A DNA stretch of 64,000 bases from UBA4744 sp963717135 (GTDB lineage Bacteria; Actinomycetota; Acidimicrobiia; Spongiisociales; UBA4744), in contig CAVQVN010000005.1 in NCBI GenBank assembly GCA_963717135.1, positions 216,160 through 280,159 on the forward strand, given 5' to 3'. Shown piece after piece: positions 18,250 through 26,894 of this stretch. Positions within the stretch are counted from its first letter, which is position 1. Every line of letters begins with the position of its first letter. A program made the position numbers and the translations under genes. The notes below the pieces were generated by a model. That model searched no databases, was not told the origin of the DNA, and worked only from the letters and a program-made list of their open reading frames with translations.

Positions 18250-18620
18250 CGTTCGACTCGCATGACCGATTTGGCCCGGAGATCGATCTTCAATCCACCC
18301 ATCAGGGCGGCCCCCAGCCGATAGGGCAACAACACCGTGACCGTGGCCAACCTCCCGACAGTATCGGGTCTCTCAACCGTCACCCGAACCCGTGCGGCCA
18401 CTTCCGGGGCCAGGGCCGCCTGCACGGTCTCAACGGCCCGGGATGGATCCGGAACGGTTGCTGCCGTCCTGGCTCCTTCCCGGGCCGCATGCACGAGCTC
18501 GTACTGGGTGCGAGCCACCGCCGTTACCTCGACAACGGCCAGCAACACCAGGACCACGACGGGCAGAACCAGAGCGAATTCGACCACCGCCGATCCCCGT
18601 TCTCCCCGCCGCCAGGTCAT
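18246..18620 (-). CDS. TadE-family pilus assembly protein
   Basis: 124 aa. The signature GSAVVEFALVLPVVVLVLLAVVE near the N-terminus, with the processing-site Glu-like residue, is diagnostic for TadE/TadF pseudopilins. The remainder is a small extracytoplasmic domain. It overlaps the pilin gene upstream and the TadE-like gene downstream by 4 nt each. Confidence 0.88.
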   Translation of the reverse strand: MTWRRGERGSAVVEFALVLPVVVLVLLAVVEVTAVARTQYELVHAAREGARTAATVPDPSRAVETVQAALAPEVAARVRVTVERPDTVGRLATVTVLLPYRLGAALMGGLKIDLRAKSVMRVER

Positions 18621-18796
18621 TTGGCGAACCCGATGACCTTCTTGAGGACTGTCCCAAACAGACCGCTGAACAGATTCGTATCGCTGATCCAGGCGATGAG
18701 TGAGAGCGCGATGGCGGCGGCGGCCAGGATGACCAGGACGTACTCAACGGTGCCCTGTCCCTCCTCTCGATAGATGAACCGATGCAGCAAGTGCAT
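18617..18796 (-). CDS. Flp-type major pilin (DUF4244-like)
   Basis: 59 aa. After a short basic leader (MHLLHRFIYREEGQG) comes TVEYVLVILAAAAIALSLIAW, with the Gly-x4-Glu pattern of type IV-like prepilins cleaved before the hydrophobic helix. The start is ATG 18796, preceded by AAGGAG with a 6-nt spacer, the strongest Shine-Dalgarno in this operon, as expected for the major subunit. The 20 codons upstream in the same frame are not used. It corresponds in place and type to Rv3656c. Confidence 0.87.
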   Translation of the reverse strand: MHLLHRFIYREEGQGTVEYVLVILAAAAIALSLIAWISDTNLFSGLFGTVLKKVIGFAK

Positions 18797-18852
18797 TCCT
18801 TCTCCTTTGTCGGTGCCGGCGACCGGCCGGCGCGGGGGAAGCGCTGAAATCG

Positions 18853-19488
18853 TCACGAGAGCAGCGGCCCCAACAACCGCTGAAACATCGAGACCACCGT
18901 TGGACCCACCGTGAGCAACACGAACCCGGGGAGGATCAACAAGGCCAGGGGTACGGTCAGTTTGACGGGCAGGCGCTGCGCCGCTTCGGCGGCTCGGGCT
19001 CGCCGGTTCTTCCGCTCCTCATCCACGAAAGAAGCCACCACCTTGATTGCCGACGAACCGGTGAGCTGGGCGCGGGCCAAAGCTCCGAACAAGGATTCGG
19101 CTCTGCCCTCCACCCCCGTGAGCGCCGCCGCCAAACCCCGGTTTCGAGCTTTTCTCAGTACCGACTGCACCTGCGTCGCCTCGGCAGGATCGATTTCCCC
19201 GGCGGCAAACTCGAGGGCGGCTGCCACGGGAAGTCCCGCAGAAAGCGCAATGTAGAGCACTTGCCCAAGCTGATCCGGTCGATGCCGGTTCCCGGTCTGG
19301 TCGTTTCGAGGTCGCCTGGCCCAAAGCCGCGTGCCGCCCCAGCAGGCGGCCACCAACAGCACGGTGGGCGGCAACGCAGCGATGAGAGCCGCCGAGGCGC
19401 CCACCGCCGCCGCTCGCCGGGATGACAGGCGGCGCCGAGTCCCTTCATGAACCACCATGCCCAGCGCCAGCGCACCCAGGTAAGTCAT
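18853..19488 (-). CDS. TadC-like pilus inner-membrane platform protein
   Basis: 211 aa. Two clusters of hydrophobic helices flank a soluble domain with the T2SS-F pattern (LGQVLYIALSAGLPVAAALEFAA ... LTGSSAIKVVASFVDEER). The C-terminus ends with the PLALLILPGFVLLTVGP segment. It forms the membrane platform with TadB. The ATG at 19488 overlaps the TadB stop (ATGA). The gene ends 56 nt before the pilin start. Confidence 0.87.
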   Translation of the reverse strand: MTYLGALALGMVVHEGTRRRLSSRRAAAVGASAALIAALPPTVLLVAACWGGTRLWARRPRNDQTGNRHRPDQLGQVLYIALSAGLPVAAALEFAAGEIDPAEATQVQSVLRKARNRGLAAALTGVEGRAESLFGALARAQLTGSSAIKVVASFVDEERKNRRARAAEAAQRLPVKLTVPLALLILPGFVLLTVGPTVVSMFQRLLGPLLS

Positions 19489-20150
19489 CGTTCTGCCGTT
19501 CGCAACATCCCCCAGATGGCGAGGATCCCTCCGGCCAACAACCCGAAGCCGAGGACCAGCAGGACTACCCCGATCGGGCCGCTGGTCCGCAGCGCGGCCA
19601 ATCGTCCGGTAACTCCGGCATAGACGAGATAGACCACCGGGAGTCCTCCAACGATCCATGCGCTGAACCGGGTCTGGGCGGTGGCCGCCCTCCGTTCCCG
19701 GATCAAAGCGACTTCCTCGGCTGCCAGGAGGGCGAGCCCGTCAAAGACATCTGCGGCCTTGCCCCCGGTGACCCCGGCGGTCCTTACTGCGGAGGCCGCC
19801 AGTCTGCCCAGTCGCGGAAGAGCGAGCTCCAACTCGTCTGCGACCCGCTCGAGGGATTGGCCGGCCAGGGCCAATCGCTCGACCCGACCCGGCCGCAACC
19901 CGCCGCGTGATGAAGCGCCGAGGGCGTAGCGAAGACTCGACCCTGCCCGTAGATCGCCGGCCACCGCCTGCAGATAGAACGCCTCGGCCTCCTCGGAGGT
20001 GGAGCCCTGATGACGAAGGTTGAGCGCCGTCCAGGCCAGGACTGCGACCAGTGCCCAAACCGGCTTCCAGACCGAGAACCCCAATCCGGCCAGCACCGGA
20101 AGCGGTGCCCCGACGACGAGTCCGGCCGCCAGTCCCAAGACGATCACCAT
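19485..20150 (-). CDS. TadB-like pilus inner-membrane platform protein
   Basis: 221 aa, T2SS-F family. N-terminal helices are followed by the cytoplasmic domain with FYLQAVAGDLRAGSSLRYAL and VTGGKAADVFDGLA, then two C-terminal helices. Its start overlaps the end of tadA by 7 nt. It partners TadC as the platform through which the ATPase drives pilus assembly. Confidence 0.87.
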   Translation of the reverse strand: MVIVLGLAAGLVVGAPLPVLAGLGFSVWKPVWALVAVLAWTALNLRHQGSTSEEAEAFYLQAVAGDLRAGSSLRYALGASSRGGLRPGRVERLALAGQSLERVADELELALPRLGRLAASAVRTAGVTGGKAADVFDGLALLAAEEVALIRERRAATAQTRFSAWIVGGLPVVYLVYAGVTGRLAALRTSGPIGVVLLVLGFGLLAGGILAIWGMLRTAER

Positions 20151-21241
20151 GCGAAAACCTGGCGGGCACCGTCGGCATCTACCCGGGCGATCTGGGATAC
20201 CCGTCGCCGGTGGCCGAGGCGGGCAACCTGAATGATGAGATCGAGGGCGCTCCAGAGCTGACGCCGCACGACCTCTTCGGTTACGCGTCGATCGCCCGAC
20301 AGTGCCAGGGTCTCGATTCTCCAGAGGGCCTCCTCGGGGCTATTGGCGTGAACCGTGCTCATTGAGCCTTGATGACCCGTGTTGAGCGCCGAAACAAGGT
20401 CGAGGGCTTCCGGGCCTCGAACTTCGCCCAGGATGAGGCGATCGGGACGCAACCGCAATGCCGATCTGACCAGATGCTGGAGGGTGACTTCCCCGACTCC
20501 CTCGGCATTGGGAGGTCGGGCTTCGAGCCTGACGACGTGGCCGGCCAATTGGAGCTCGGCGGCGTCTTCGATGGTCACCACCCGCTCGCCCGGGGGAATC
20601 TCGCCGGACAGCACGTTGAGGAGGGTGGTCTTCCCTGCTCCGGTTCCGCCCGCTACCAGCACATTGCGCCTCTCACGAACCGCTTCGACCAGCAAATCAG
20701 CGCCTTCCGCCGGCAGAGCACCGTTGGTGACCAGTGAAGCAATGTCGGGCACGGCCGGAGTGAAACGACGTATGGCAACGACGGGACCGTCGACGGAAAC
20801 GGGAGGGACAACCGCATGTAGTCGGCTTCCATCGGCCAACCGGGCGTCGACCGAGGGGGAGGCGCGGTCCAGGCGAAGCCCCAAGGGAGCAATGACCCGC
20901 TCGACGGCCGCCACGATGCTGCCCGCATCCGCGTACCGGACGGGAGATCGCTCCAATCGGCCGAGCTTCTCAACCCAGATTTCCTCCGGGCCGTTGACCA
21001 GGACGTCGGTGACCGCCGGATCCCGAAGCAGCGTTTCGATCGGGCCCAAACCCACGAGCGCGTCGGTGACTTGGATCGCCACATCTGGATGGGCCAGGGG
21101 AGCCTCTTCTCTGAGTAAGGCCCGAGCCGCAGTGGTCACCGCCTCGCGCTGGAGGGGCACTTCGGATTCGACCAGACTGTTCACCAACCGCTCCATCAAC
21201 GCCACGGCAGCCTCCACACCGGACGCCAGGCCGCCACCCAT
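20144..21241 (-). CDS. TadA/CpaF-type pilus assembly ATPase
   Basis: 365 aa. Walker A is VAGGTGAGKTTLLNVL, the Asp box is VTIEDAAELQL, Walker B is DRLILGEVRGPEALDL and the His box is GHQGSMSTVHAN. It is the secretion ATPase powering the Tad pilus. The start ATG 21241 lies inside the preceding gene (46-nt overlap); the longer open frame to 21475 is a shadow of that gene. Overlaps with both neighbours indicate one transcript. Confidence 0.92.
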   Translation of the reverse strand: MGGGLASGVEAAVALMERLVNSLVESEVPLQREAVTTAARALLREEAPLAHPDVAIQVTDALVGLGPIETLLRDPAVTDVLVNGPEEIWVEKLGRLERSPVRYADAGSIVAAVERVIAPLGLRLDRASPSVDARLADGSRLHAVVPPVSVDGPVVAIRRFTPAVPDIASLVTNGALPAEGADLLVEAVRERRNVLVAGGTGAGKTTLLNVLSGEIPPGERVVTIEDAAELQLAGHVVRLEARPPNAEGVGEVTLQHLVRSALRLRPDRLILGEVRGPEALDLVSALNTGHQGSMSTVHANSPEEALWRIETLALSGDRRVTEEVVRRQLWSALDLIIQVARLGHRRRVSQIARVDADGARQVFAW

Positions 21242-21744
21242 CGAGACCTGCGGGCGATGACGCCCTTGAGCAGGCCTTCCAGAAGCGCCGGACGAGGACG
21301 CGGCAATACCGGGCCCCGCCCCGGCGGTGCGACTGAAAACCCGGTTCGTTGATAGACGCTGGGGCCGTCGACTCGCGGAACCAGCATGCCGGGCAGAAGC
21401 GGCCATACCGGAACCAGTGGAGCCAAACCGTTGGCTTCGGACGGCTCTCCGACGCGAACCACCACATGGGGCCATCCGGCGATCAAGGCTTCCACCACTT
21501 CTCGAGCCTCGGCGGTTTCCACCCCGCCGTTGCGCAGCACTGCCACTCCCTTCCCGCCCGGCGTCAGATCCTTGCGACGGGGGCCTTCGTACACGAGGTC
21601 GGCCAACGAGGATTTCCCCGGATAGCCGGGACCGGTTTTGTCAAGATCGATCACCAGCGCGGTTCCGGCCGCGGCCGCCAGGCCGAGCGGAGCAACGGTC
21701 GACAGCAGCCCGTCCCGGGCGGTCCAAACGGCGAGGGCAGCCAT
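21196..21744 (-). CDS. First gene of the pilus operon, possible degenerate CpaE/Rv3660c-like protein
   Basis: 182 aa. It occupies the position of the CpaE/septum-site-like ATPase (Rv3660c) before tadA. A central stretch (GTALVIDLDKTGPGYPG, then WPHVVVRVGEP) resembles the strand-loop pattern of MinD/CpaE proteins, but no Walker A (GKT/GKS) loop is present and the usual 320-400 residue length is halved. Translation starts at ATG 21744 after AAGGAG. Possible roles: an ATP-independent localisation or regulatory partner, or a reduced relic. Assignment is by position and weak resemblance only. Confidence 0.55.
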   Translation of the reverse strand: MAALAVWTARDGLLSTVAPLGLAAAAGTALVIDLDKTGPGYPGKSSLADLVYEGPRRKDLTPGGKGVAVLRNGGVETAEAREVVEALIAGWPHVVVRVGEPSEANGLAPLVPVWPLLPGMLVPRVDGPSVYQRTGFSVAPPGRGPVLPRPRPALLEGLLKGVIARRSRWVAAWRPVWRLPWR

Positions 21745-21771
21745 ACGTCTCCTTGAACAGCGAACCAGGGC

Positions 21772-21800
21772 AACATATGGGCCGGAGCCACCCGCGACAA
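21772..21800 (-). promoter_or_regulatory. Promoter of the Tad pilus operon
   Basis: TTGTCG (21800-21795), 17-nt spacer, TATGTT (21777-21772) on the minus strand, followed about 30 nt later by AAGGAG and the ATG at 21744. It is the only promoter-like pair I see before the seven coupled pilus genes. Confidence 0.55.
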
Positions 21801-21857
21801 CCCCTTGCAGCGGCGGCCGCTATGTGGCATGAATGGAGTTTTGTAGACTCCTCTGAG

Positions 21858-22682
21858 GTGACCGACTCATCAACACCCGCCACGACTGCCCAGGCGGCCG
21901 CGTTTTTCGACCTGGACAAGACCATCATTGCCAAGTCGTCGGCTCTGGCGTTCGGTCGGCCTTTCTACCAGGCCGGGTTCTTGAACCGGCGGTCGCTTCT
22001 CAAGGCCGGCATTGCCCAGATCAGTTACATGACCTTTGGCGCCGACCACGCCCAGATGGAACGGGCCCGCCAGGAGATGCTCGAGATGACCAAGGGATGG
22101 GACAAAGTCGGTGTTGAGGAGCTCGTCCGCGAGATCGTCGACGAGGTCGTCTCTCCACTCGTGTACGCCGAAGCGCTCGCCTTGATCGACGAACACCGCC
22201 GGGTGGGACGTAAGGTCGTGATCATCTCCTCGAGTCCAGAGGAGATAGTCAAACCGCTGGCCCGCTACCTCGGAGTCGATCACGTCATCGCCACCCGGGC
22301 CAAGATCGATGATGAAGGCCGGTATACCGGAGAGATGGAGTTCTACGCCTACGCCGAGTCAAAAGCGGAAGCCATCCGAGAGCTGGCCGAGGCGGAAGGT
22401 CTGTCGCTCCCCGATTCATTTGCCTATTCCGACAGTGTTACCGACCTCCCCATGCTCGAGGCGGTCGGCCATCCCGTGGTGGTAAATCCGGACAAGCAAC
22501 TGGCGCAGACGGCCGAGGAACGAGATTGGCAGACGATGGAGTTCGAACGCCCGGTCACGATCCGCACCCGGCTGGCCACCCTCCCCCGACCCGTCCCCCT
22601 GGTTTCCGGGGCCGCCCTGGCCGGGGCAATCGGCGGAGCCATCGTCCTGTGGGCGTTGCGGGCCCGACAGAAGCTGAACTAG
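21858..22682 (+). CDS. HAD-IB family phosphatase with C-terminal membrane anchor (SerB-like, Rv3661 type)
   Basis: 274 aa. HAD motif I is AAFFDLDKTIIAKSS, motif II is VVIISSSPEEI, motif III/IV includes Lys and SDSVTDLPML. One hydrophobic helix lies at the C-terminus (about residues 248-268). This architecture and the position divergent from the pilus operon match Rv3661 of M. tuberculosis. GTG 21858 is chosen because TAGACT ends 8 nt before it and the protein then starts like its relatives; ATG 21822 is the alternative. The true substrate is unknown; phosphoserine-type or phospholipid headgroup phosphatase roles are both possible. Confidence 0.87.
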   Translation: MTDSSTPATTAQAAAFFDLDKTIIAKSSALAFGRPFYQAGFLNRRSLLKAGIAQISYMTFGADHAQMERARQEMLEMTKGWDKVGVEELVREIVDEVVSPLVYAEALALIDEHRRVGRKVVIISSSPEEIVKPLARYLGVDHVIATRAKIDDEGRYTGEMEFYAYAESKAEAIRELAEAEGLSLPDSFAYSDSVTDLPMLEAVGHPVVVNPDKQLAQTAEERDWQTMEFERPVTIRTRLATLPRPVPLVSGAALAGAIGGAIVLWALRARQKLN

Positions 22683-22753
22683 CAAGCCGTCAGTCATCAG
22701 TCATCAGTCACCAGTCATCAGTCCTGAAACCTGAAACTTGAAACCTGAAACCT
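22680..22753. repeat. Composite heptamer array (CAGTCAT followed in phase by GAAACCT)
   Basis: The array starts at the TAG stop of the HAD gene (TAGCAAG, CCGTCAG), continues with TCATCAG-type units to about 22721 and passes in the same 7-nt phase into GAAACCT units (22726-22753). The two families share one phase without a break. The convergent GNAT gene ends 3 nt later. Confidence 0.9.
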
Positions 22754-22755
22754 GC

Positions 22756-23268
22756 TTACTCGAGCTCTCTGACATACCTGACCGCGGTTACCGCATCCGA
22801 ACCGATGATCAACCGCTGTTCGGCCCCGTCGACCTGCCAGCTGCCGGTCTCGTAGAACCGCCGGCCCCGAAGATTGTCGCGGAGCACCCACAGCGTGGCC
22901 GTCCGATAACCGTCGGCCCGGAGACGATCCTCGGCGCCCTCCAGCAGATCACGACCGTGGCCGAGATTCCATGAATCAGGCTCCACGTACATGGCGTACA
23001 ACTCACCGGCATCTTCAAACCGGCGGTCTTCATCCCGGCAATGGCCGGTGGTCGCGAAACCGACCACTCCTCGCCGACCCTCCACCACCAGGACGGCCCA
23101 GCGCGGCGGAACACGGGCCAGTCGGGACTTCCACCAATCGAGCCGGGTCGTCGGGGTGAGCCCGTCGAGAAAGGCATCGGACAACACCCCGCGGTACGCC
23201 GCCTGCCACGAATCGGCATGAATTGCCGCGAGGCGGACGGCGTCTGCCGGTCGGGCATCCCTGATCAT
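22756..23268 (-). CDS. GNAT-family N-acetyltransferase
   Basis: 170 aa. The acetyl-CoA site is seen as YAMYVEPDSWNLGHGRDLL (motif A, R/Q-x-x-G-x-G/A variant) and the C-terminal ATLWVLRDNLRGRRFYETGSW pattern of GNAT proteins. The start ATG 23268 has TACGCT ending 6 nt before it and no Shine-Dalgarno, suggesting a leaderless transcript. The acceptor substrate is unknown. Confidence 0.87.
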   Translation of the reverse strand: MIRDARPADAVRLAAIHADSWQAAYRGVLSDAFLDGLTPTTRLDWWKSRLARVPPRWAVLVVEGRRGVVGFATTGHCRDEDRRFEDAGELYAMYVEPDSWNLGHGRDLLEGAEDRLRADGYRTATLWVLRDNLRGRRFYETGSWQVDGAEQRLIIGSDAVTAVRYVRELE

Positions 23269-23356
23269 CGCCCGAGCGTAGGGGAAAGCATCAGCGCGGG
23301 TACCCGAGATCCTCCGAGCCAATCGAAGGGCCTCACCCGGCGCCTGGAGCGAACCA

Positions 23357-23908
23357 TCAGGAAGACGATTCGGGCTCTTCGGGTGGCGTTCGTCTCTTCC
23401 CCCGCGCGGCCGCGTGCTTTCCTCTGACTCTCTCCCCCATCGCCCACACCGCCAGCAAGGCCAGGGCGACGGCGGTCAGCGCAACGGCTCCCCAGCCCCA
23501 TCGCCGCGTTTCTGCCGACAGCGGCTGGTTTCCGGAGTCCTCGCCTGCCGGATCCACATCGTCCATGCCGATCAAAGCTGGATCAAGACCGAGCTGTAGC
23601 AGAGTGGTCGGCTCCGAGAGTGTGCCTTGGCCGTTCGCATAAATTGCCTCGAACACCACCACGAAGTCCATGACATCCAGGTCGGCCACGCCCCCCCACA
23701 CGCCCGGGCTGCGCTGGCCCAGGCTGATCGTTTCTTGTGTTTGGCCGGGGTCGGCGGCGTGGACGACGACCGCTACCGGAGCACCGTCGACGGCAACTTC
23801 GAATTCAATCTGCAAACCCTCGGCGGAGTGAGTCCCTTCCACGGTCGCTTCTCCAAACGGCCCGCCCAGGACTATTACCACCAGCAGCGCCGAAAGTGCC
23901 ATACCCAT
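23357..23908 (-). CDS. Exported membrane-anchored protein of unknown function
   Basis: 183 aa. An N-terminal signal-like helix (MALSALLVVIVLGG) precedes an acidic extracytoplasmic domain of about 110 residues; a second helix (WGAVALTAVALALLAVWAM) and a short basic tail rich in R/K and E follow. I do not recognise the domain. A TACAGT box ends 6 nt before the ATG, so it looks leaderless. That box lies in the short gap before the divergent leuC. Confidence 0.65.
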   Translation of the reverse strand: MGMALSALLVVIVLGGPFGEATVEGTHSAEGLQIEFEVAVDGAPVAVVVHAADPGQTQETISLGQRSPGVWGGVADLDVMDFVVVFEAIYANGQGTLSEPTTLLQLGLDPALIGMDDVDPAGEDSGNQPLSAETRRWGWGAVALTAVALALLAVWAMGERVRGKHAAARGKRRTPPEEPESSS

Positions 23909-23956
23909 GTGTTGACTGTACCGGCTACGCTCTGGCGTTCACCAACGGAGACTCCC

Positions 23957-25366
23957 ATGACGCCACCCAGAACGATGTTCGACAAGGTGTGGGACGGCCA
24001 CGTGGTGCGTCGAGCACCGGGTGAGCCGGACCTTCTGTACGTCGACCTGCACCTGGTACACGAGGTCACCTCCCCGCAAGCATTTGCCGGTCTGCGCCTG
24101 GCCGGACGCCTCGTGAAAAGACCGGAATTGACTTTGGCTACGATCGATCACGGAGTTCCCACAACCGACCGGCATCTGGGAATATCCGACCCGTTGTCCA
24201 AGACGCAGATCGACGCGCTCGTCCGCAACTGCGAGGAGTTCGGGATCACTTTGTACGGTATCGATGATCCCCGGCAAGGCATCGTGCACGTGATCGGCCC
24301 GGAACAGGGAATCACCCAACCCGGCATGACCATCGTGTGCGGAGACAGCCACACCGCCACCCACGGGGCGTTCGGAGCGCTGGCATTTGGCATCGGGACG
24401 TCGGAGGTCGAGCACGTGCTCGCCACCCAGACGCTGCCCCAGGCCAAGCCGAAGAGCATGGCGGTCACGGTCGAAGGGTCTTTGGCCCCCGGAATCGGCG
24501 CCAAGGATGTGATCCTGGGCATCATCGCCCGGATCGGGGTGGCGGGCGGGGTCGGTCACGTGATCGAGTACCGCGGGGAAGTGATCCGATCCCTGTCGAT
24601 GGCGGGGCGTATGACGATCTGCAACATGTCCATCGAGGGCGGAGCCCGGGCCGGAATGATCGCCCCGGACGCCACCACCTTTGCCTACTTGGAAGGTCGA
24701 CCTCACGCGCCGCGTGGAGCCGCGTGGGAGGCGGCCGTCGAATCGTGGCAAGCACTGCCGACGGACACCGACGCCACATTCGATTCTGAGGTTCGCATCG
24801 AAGCGGCCGATCTCGAACCCTACGTTTCATGGGGCACCAACCCGGCCCAGACGGTTCCCGTGACGGCGACCGTCCCCTCACCCGATTCGTTCGAGGATCC
24901 ACACGATCGGGACTCGACCGACCGGGCGCTTGCCTATATGGGGCTCGAACCCGGAACCCCGATCACGGACATCAGGCTCGATCGAGTCTTCATCGGGTCT
25001 TGCACCAATGCCCGGATTGAAGACCTGAGGGAAGCCGCCCGCATCGCGGCCGGAAGGAAGGTCCATCCGTCGGTCGGGGCGATGGTCGTCCCGGGCTCCG
25101 GTTTGGTGAAGCTCCAGGCCGAGGAAGAAGGACTCGACCGGGTGTTCACAGATGCCGGATTCGAGTGGCGTGAGGCCGGTTGTTCGATGTGCCTGGGTAT
25201 GAACCCGGACATCCTGGCTCCGGGCGAGCGGTGTGCGTCCACCTCCAACCGCAATTTCGAGGGCCGCCAGGGCAAGGACGGACGTACCCATCTGGTGAGC
25301 CCGGCCATGGCCGCGGCAGCTGCCGTGGCCGGCCACTTCGTCGACATACGCCAGTGGGAGGTATAG
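23957..25366 (+). CDS. leuC: 3-isopropylmalate dehydratase large subunit
   Basis: 469 aa. The cysteines binding the [4Fe-4S] cluster are in FIGSCTNARIEDL and GCSMCLGMNPD; ATIDHGVPT and GDSHTATHGAFG are aconitase-family signatures. With LeuD it isomerises 2- to 3-isopropylmalate in leucine synthesis. The ATG at 23957 has GGAG 7 nt upstream; the open frame to 23627 overlaps the divergent gene and is not used. The length is standard. leuD follows after 2 nt. Confidence 0.96.
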   Translation: MTPPRTMFDKVWDGHVVRRAPGEPDLLYVDLHLVHEVTSPQAFAGLRLAGRLVKRPELTLATIDHGVPTTDRHLGISDPLSKTQIDALVRNCEEFGITLYGIDDPRQGIVHVIGPEQGITQPGMTIVCGDSHTATHGAFGALAFGIGTSEVEHVLATQTLPQAKPKSMAVTVEGSLAPGIGAKDVILGIIARIGVAGGVGHVIEYRGEVIRSLSMAGRMTICNMSIEGGARAGMIAPDATTFAYLEGRPHAPRGAAWEAAVESWQALPTDTDATFDSEVRIEAADLEPYVSWGTNPAQTVPVTATVPSPDSFEDPHDRDSTDRALAYMGLEPGTPITDIRLDRVFIGSCTNARIEDLREAARIAAGRKVHPSVGAMVVPGSGLVKLQAEEEGLDRVFTDAGFEWREAGCSMCLGMNPDILAPGERCASTSNRNFEGRQGKDGRTHLVSPAMAAAAAVAGHFVDIRQWEV

Positions 25367-25368
25367 GA

Positions 25369-25974
25369 ATGGAGCCGATCCTCACCATCCGGGCAACGAT
25401 GGCGCCGCTGCCCCGGGCCGACGTCGACACCGACCAGATCATGCCCAAACAGTTCCTCAAACGAGTGGAGCGCACCGGATACGGCGAGTTTCTCTTCCAC
25501 GATTGGAGAAGGACCCCGGAAGGCGAGCTCGACCCCAACTTCGTGCTGAACAAGCCTGAGTATCAAAACGCCGGGGTGTTGGTGACCGGCCGCAATTTCG
25601 GCAGCGGCTCGTCCCGCGAACACGCCCCTTGGGGTCTTCAGGATTGGGGATTCCGGGCCATCGTGGCCCCGTCTTTCGCGGACATCTTCAAAACCAACTG
25701 CACCAAGATAGGGCTGCTGCCGGTCGAACTCTCCCCGAAGGAAGTGATCTGGCTCACCGAACTCGCCCAGCACCGGCCCGATGCTGAGATCGTCATCGAC
25801 TTGATCGACCAGGAGGTGACGGCCGAAGCGTTCTCGGCCACCTTCGAGATCGACTCTTTCGTCAAACACCGCCTGCTGCACGGCCTCGACGACATCGAGA
25901 TGACCCTCCAGCACGTTGACGAAATCACCGAGTTCGAGAGTCGCCGGCCCGGCTTCATGCCGGTTCTCAGGTAG
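25369..25974 (+). CDS. leuD: 3-isopropylmalate dehydratase small subunit
   Basis: 201 aa. It has the DVDTDQIMPKQFLK start and the NFGSGSSREHAPW swivel-domain signature. The start ATG lies 2 nt after the leuC stop, with GGGAGG placed 7 nt upstream inside the leuC end, so the two subunits are co-translated. The longer frame from 25180 is a shadow of leuC. Confidence 0.96.
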   Translation: MEPILTIRATMAPLPRADVDTDQIMPKQFLKRVERTGYGEFLFHDWRRTPEGELDPNFVLNKPEYQNAGVLVTGRNFGSGSSREHAPWGLQDWGFRAIVAPSFADIFKTNCTKIGLLPVELSPKEVIWLTELAQHRPDAEIVIDLIDQEVTAEAFSATFEIDSFVKHRLLHGLDDIEMTLQHVDEITEFESRRPGFMPVLR

Positions 25975-25989
25975 CCGCCGGAGGGCAAG

Positions 25990-26805
25990 TCAATCCGAAA
26001 TCGGATGATGCGGACCGCCTGAGCCTCGTTCCTCCAAAACTGCCAGGAGCAGATCGGGAACGTCACTCATCAAGCCGTCGACACCGAGATCGAGCAACCG
26101 GTGCATCTCGGCAGCGTCGTTGACGGTCCATACGTGCACTTGTTTTCCGACCCGATGGGCCGCTCGAACGAACCGGGGGTCGACCACCGTGAGGTGGTTA
26201 TGGGTAACGGGCACCTGCAAAGCGTCCGCTTTGATGGGGAGCCCAATTCCGAACCGACTGAATAGCCAGAACAAAAGAGTCTCATGTCGGGGGCTGGAGG
26301 TAGAAACCCGGCCACCGGACAGACGGCGGACTTCTTTCATCCAGTCGTCGCCATACCCTCCGATCATCACCCGGTCCCACAGATTGTGTTGCTCGATGAC
26401 GGCCATCAGCGGCGCTGCCAATCCCGCCTGTTTCAACTCGAGGGTGAAGGAGGCGCCGGGGAAGGAGGTCACGACTTCTTCGAGCGTCGGGATGGTGATT
26501 CCACGACCGCGATACGGCCACCCGCGATCTGAGCCGAACCGAAACGCCGCATCGAACCTCTTCAACTCGGCGATGGTGTACCCGCCCACCGGACCCGACC
26601 CATCGGTGGTTCGATCGAGGGTGTCGTCGTGAAACGCCACGAGGACTCCGTCCGCCGAGAGGTGAAGATCGGTCTCGAAGTACCGGTAACCGAGTTCTGC
26701 GGCGTTTTGGAAAGCCAGCATGGTGTTCTCCGGCCACCGCAACCGGCCGCCCCGGTGGGCGAAAGCGATCGGGTGCTCCAGAGCAAAAGGATTGGGACGA
26801 CTCAC
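25990..26805 (-). CDS. Glycerophosphodiester phosphodiesterase
   Basis: 271 aa GDPD/TIM-barrel protein. HRGG near residue 18, ENTMLAF, FETDLHLSADGVLVAFHD and DRTTDG carry the catalytic His and the metal-binding Glu/Asp residues; FTLELK holds the third acidic ligand. It cleaves glycerophosphodiesters to glycerol-3-phosphate and an alcohol. There is no signal peptide, so it is probably cytoplasmic. The start GTG 26805 has TAGACT ending 8 nt before it (leaderless type). The glycerol-3-phosphate product could feed GlpD encoded 6 kb away. Confidence 0.9.
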   Translation of the reverse strand: MSRPNPFALEHPIAFAHRGGRLRWPENTMLAFQNAAELGYRYFETDLHLSADGVLVAFHDDTLDRTTDGSGPVGGYTIAELKRFDAAFRFGSDRGWPYRGRGITIPTLEEVVTSFPGASFTLELKQAGLAAPLMAVIEQHNLWDRVMIGGYGDDWMKEVRRLSGGRVSTSSPRHETLLFWLFSRFGIGLPIKADALQVPVTHNHLTVVDPRFVRAAHRVGKQVHVWTVNDAAEMHRLLDLGVDGLMSDVPDLLLAVLEERGSGGPHHPISD

Positions 26806-26894
26806 GCAGTCGGAGTCTATTTACCTTGGACAATCCCCGGCGCCCGGCCCGCACTAGCCTTCCGGAACCGTCCGGAGGGTTCTTCCTGTCGAGT

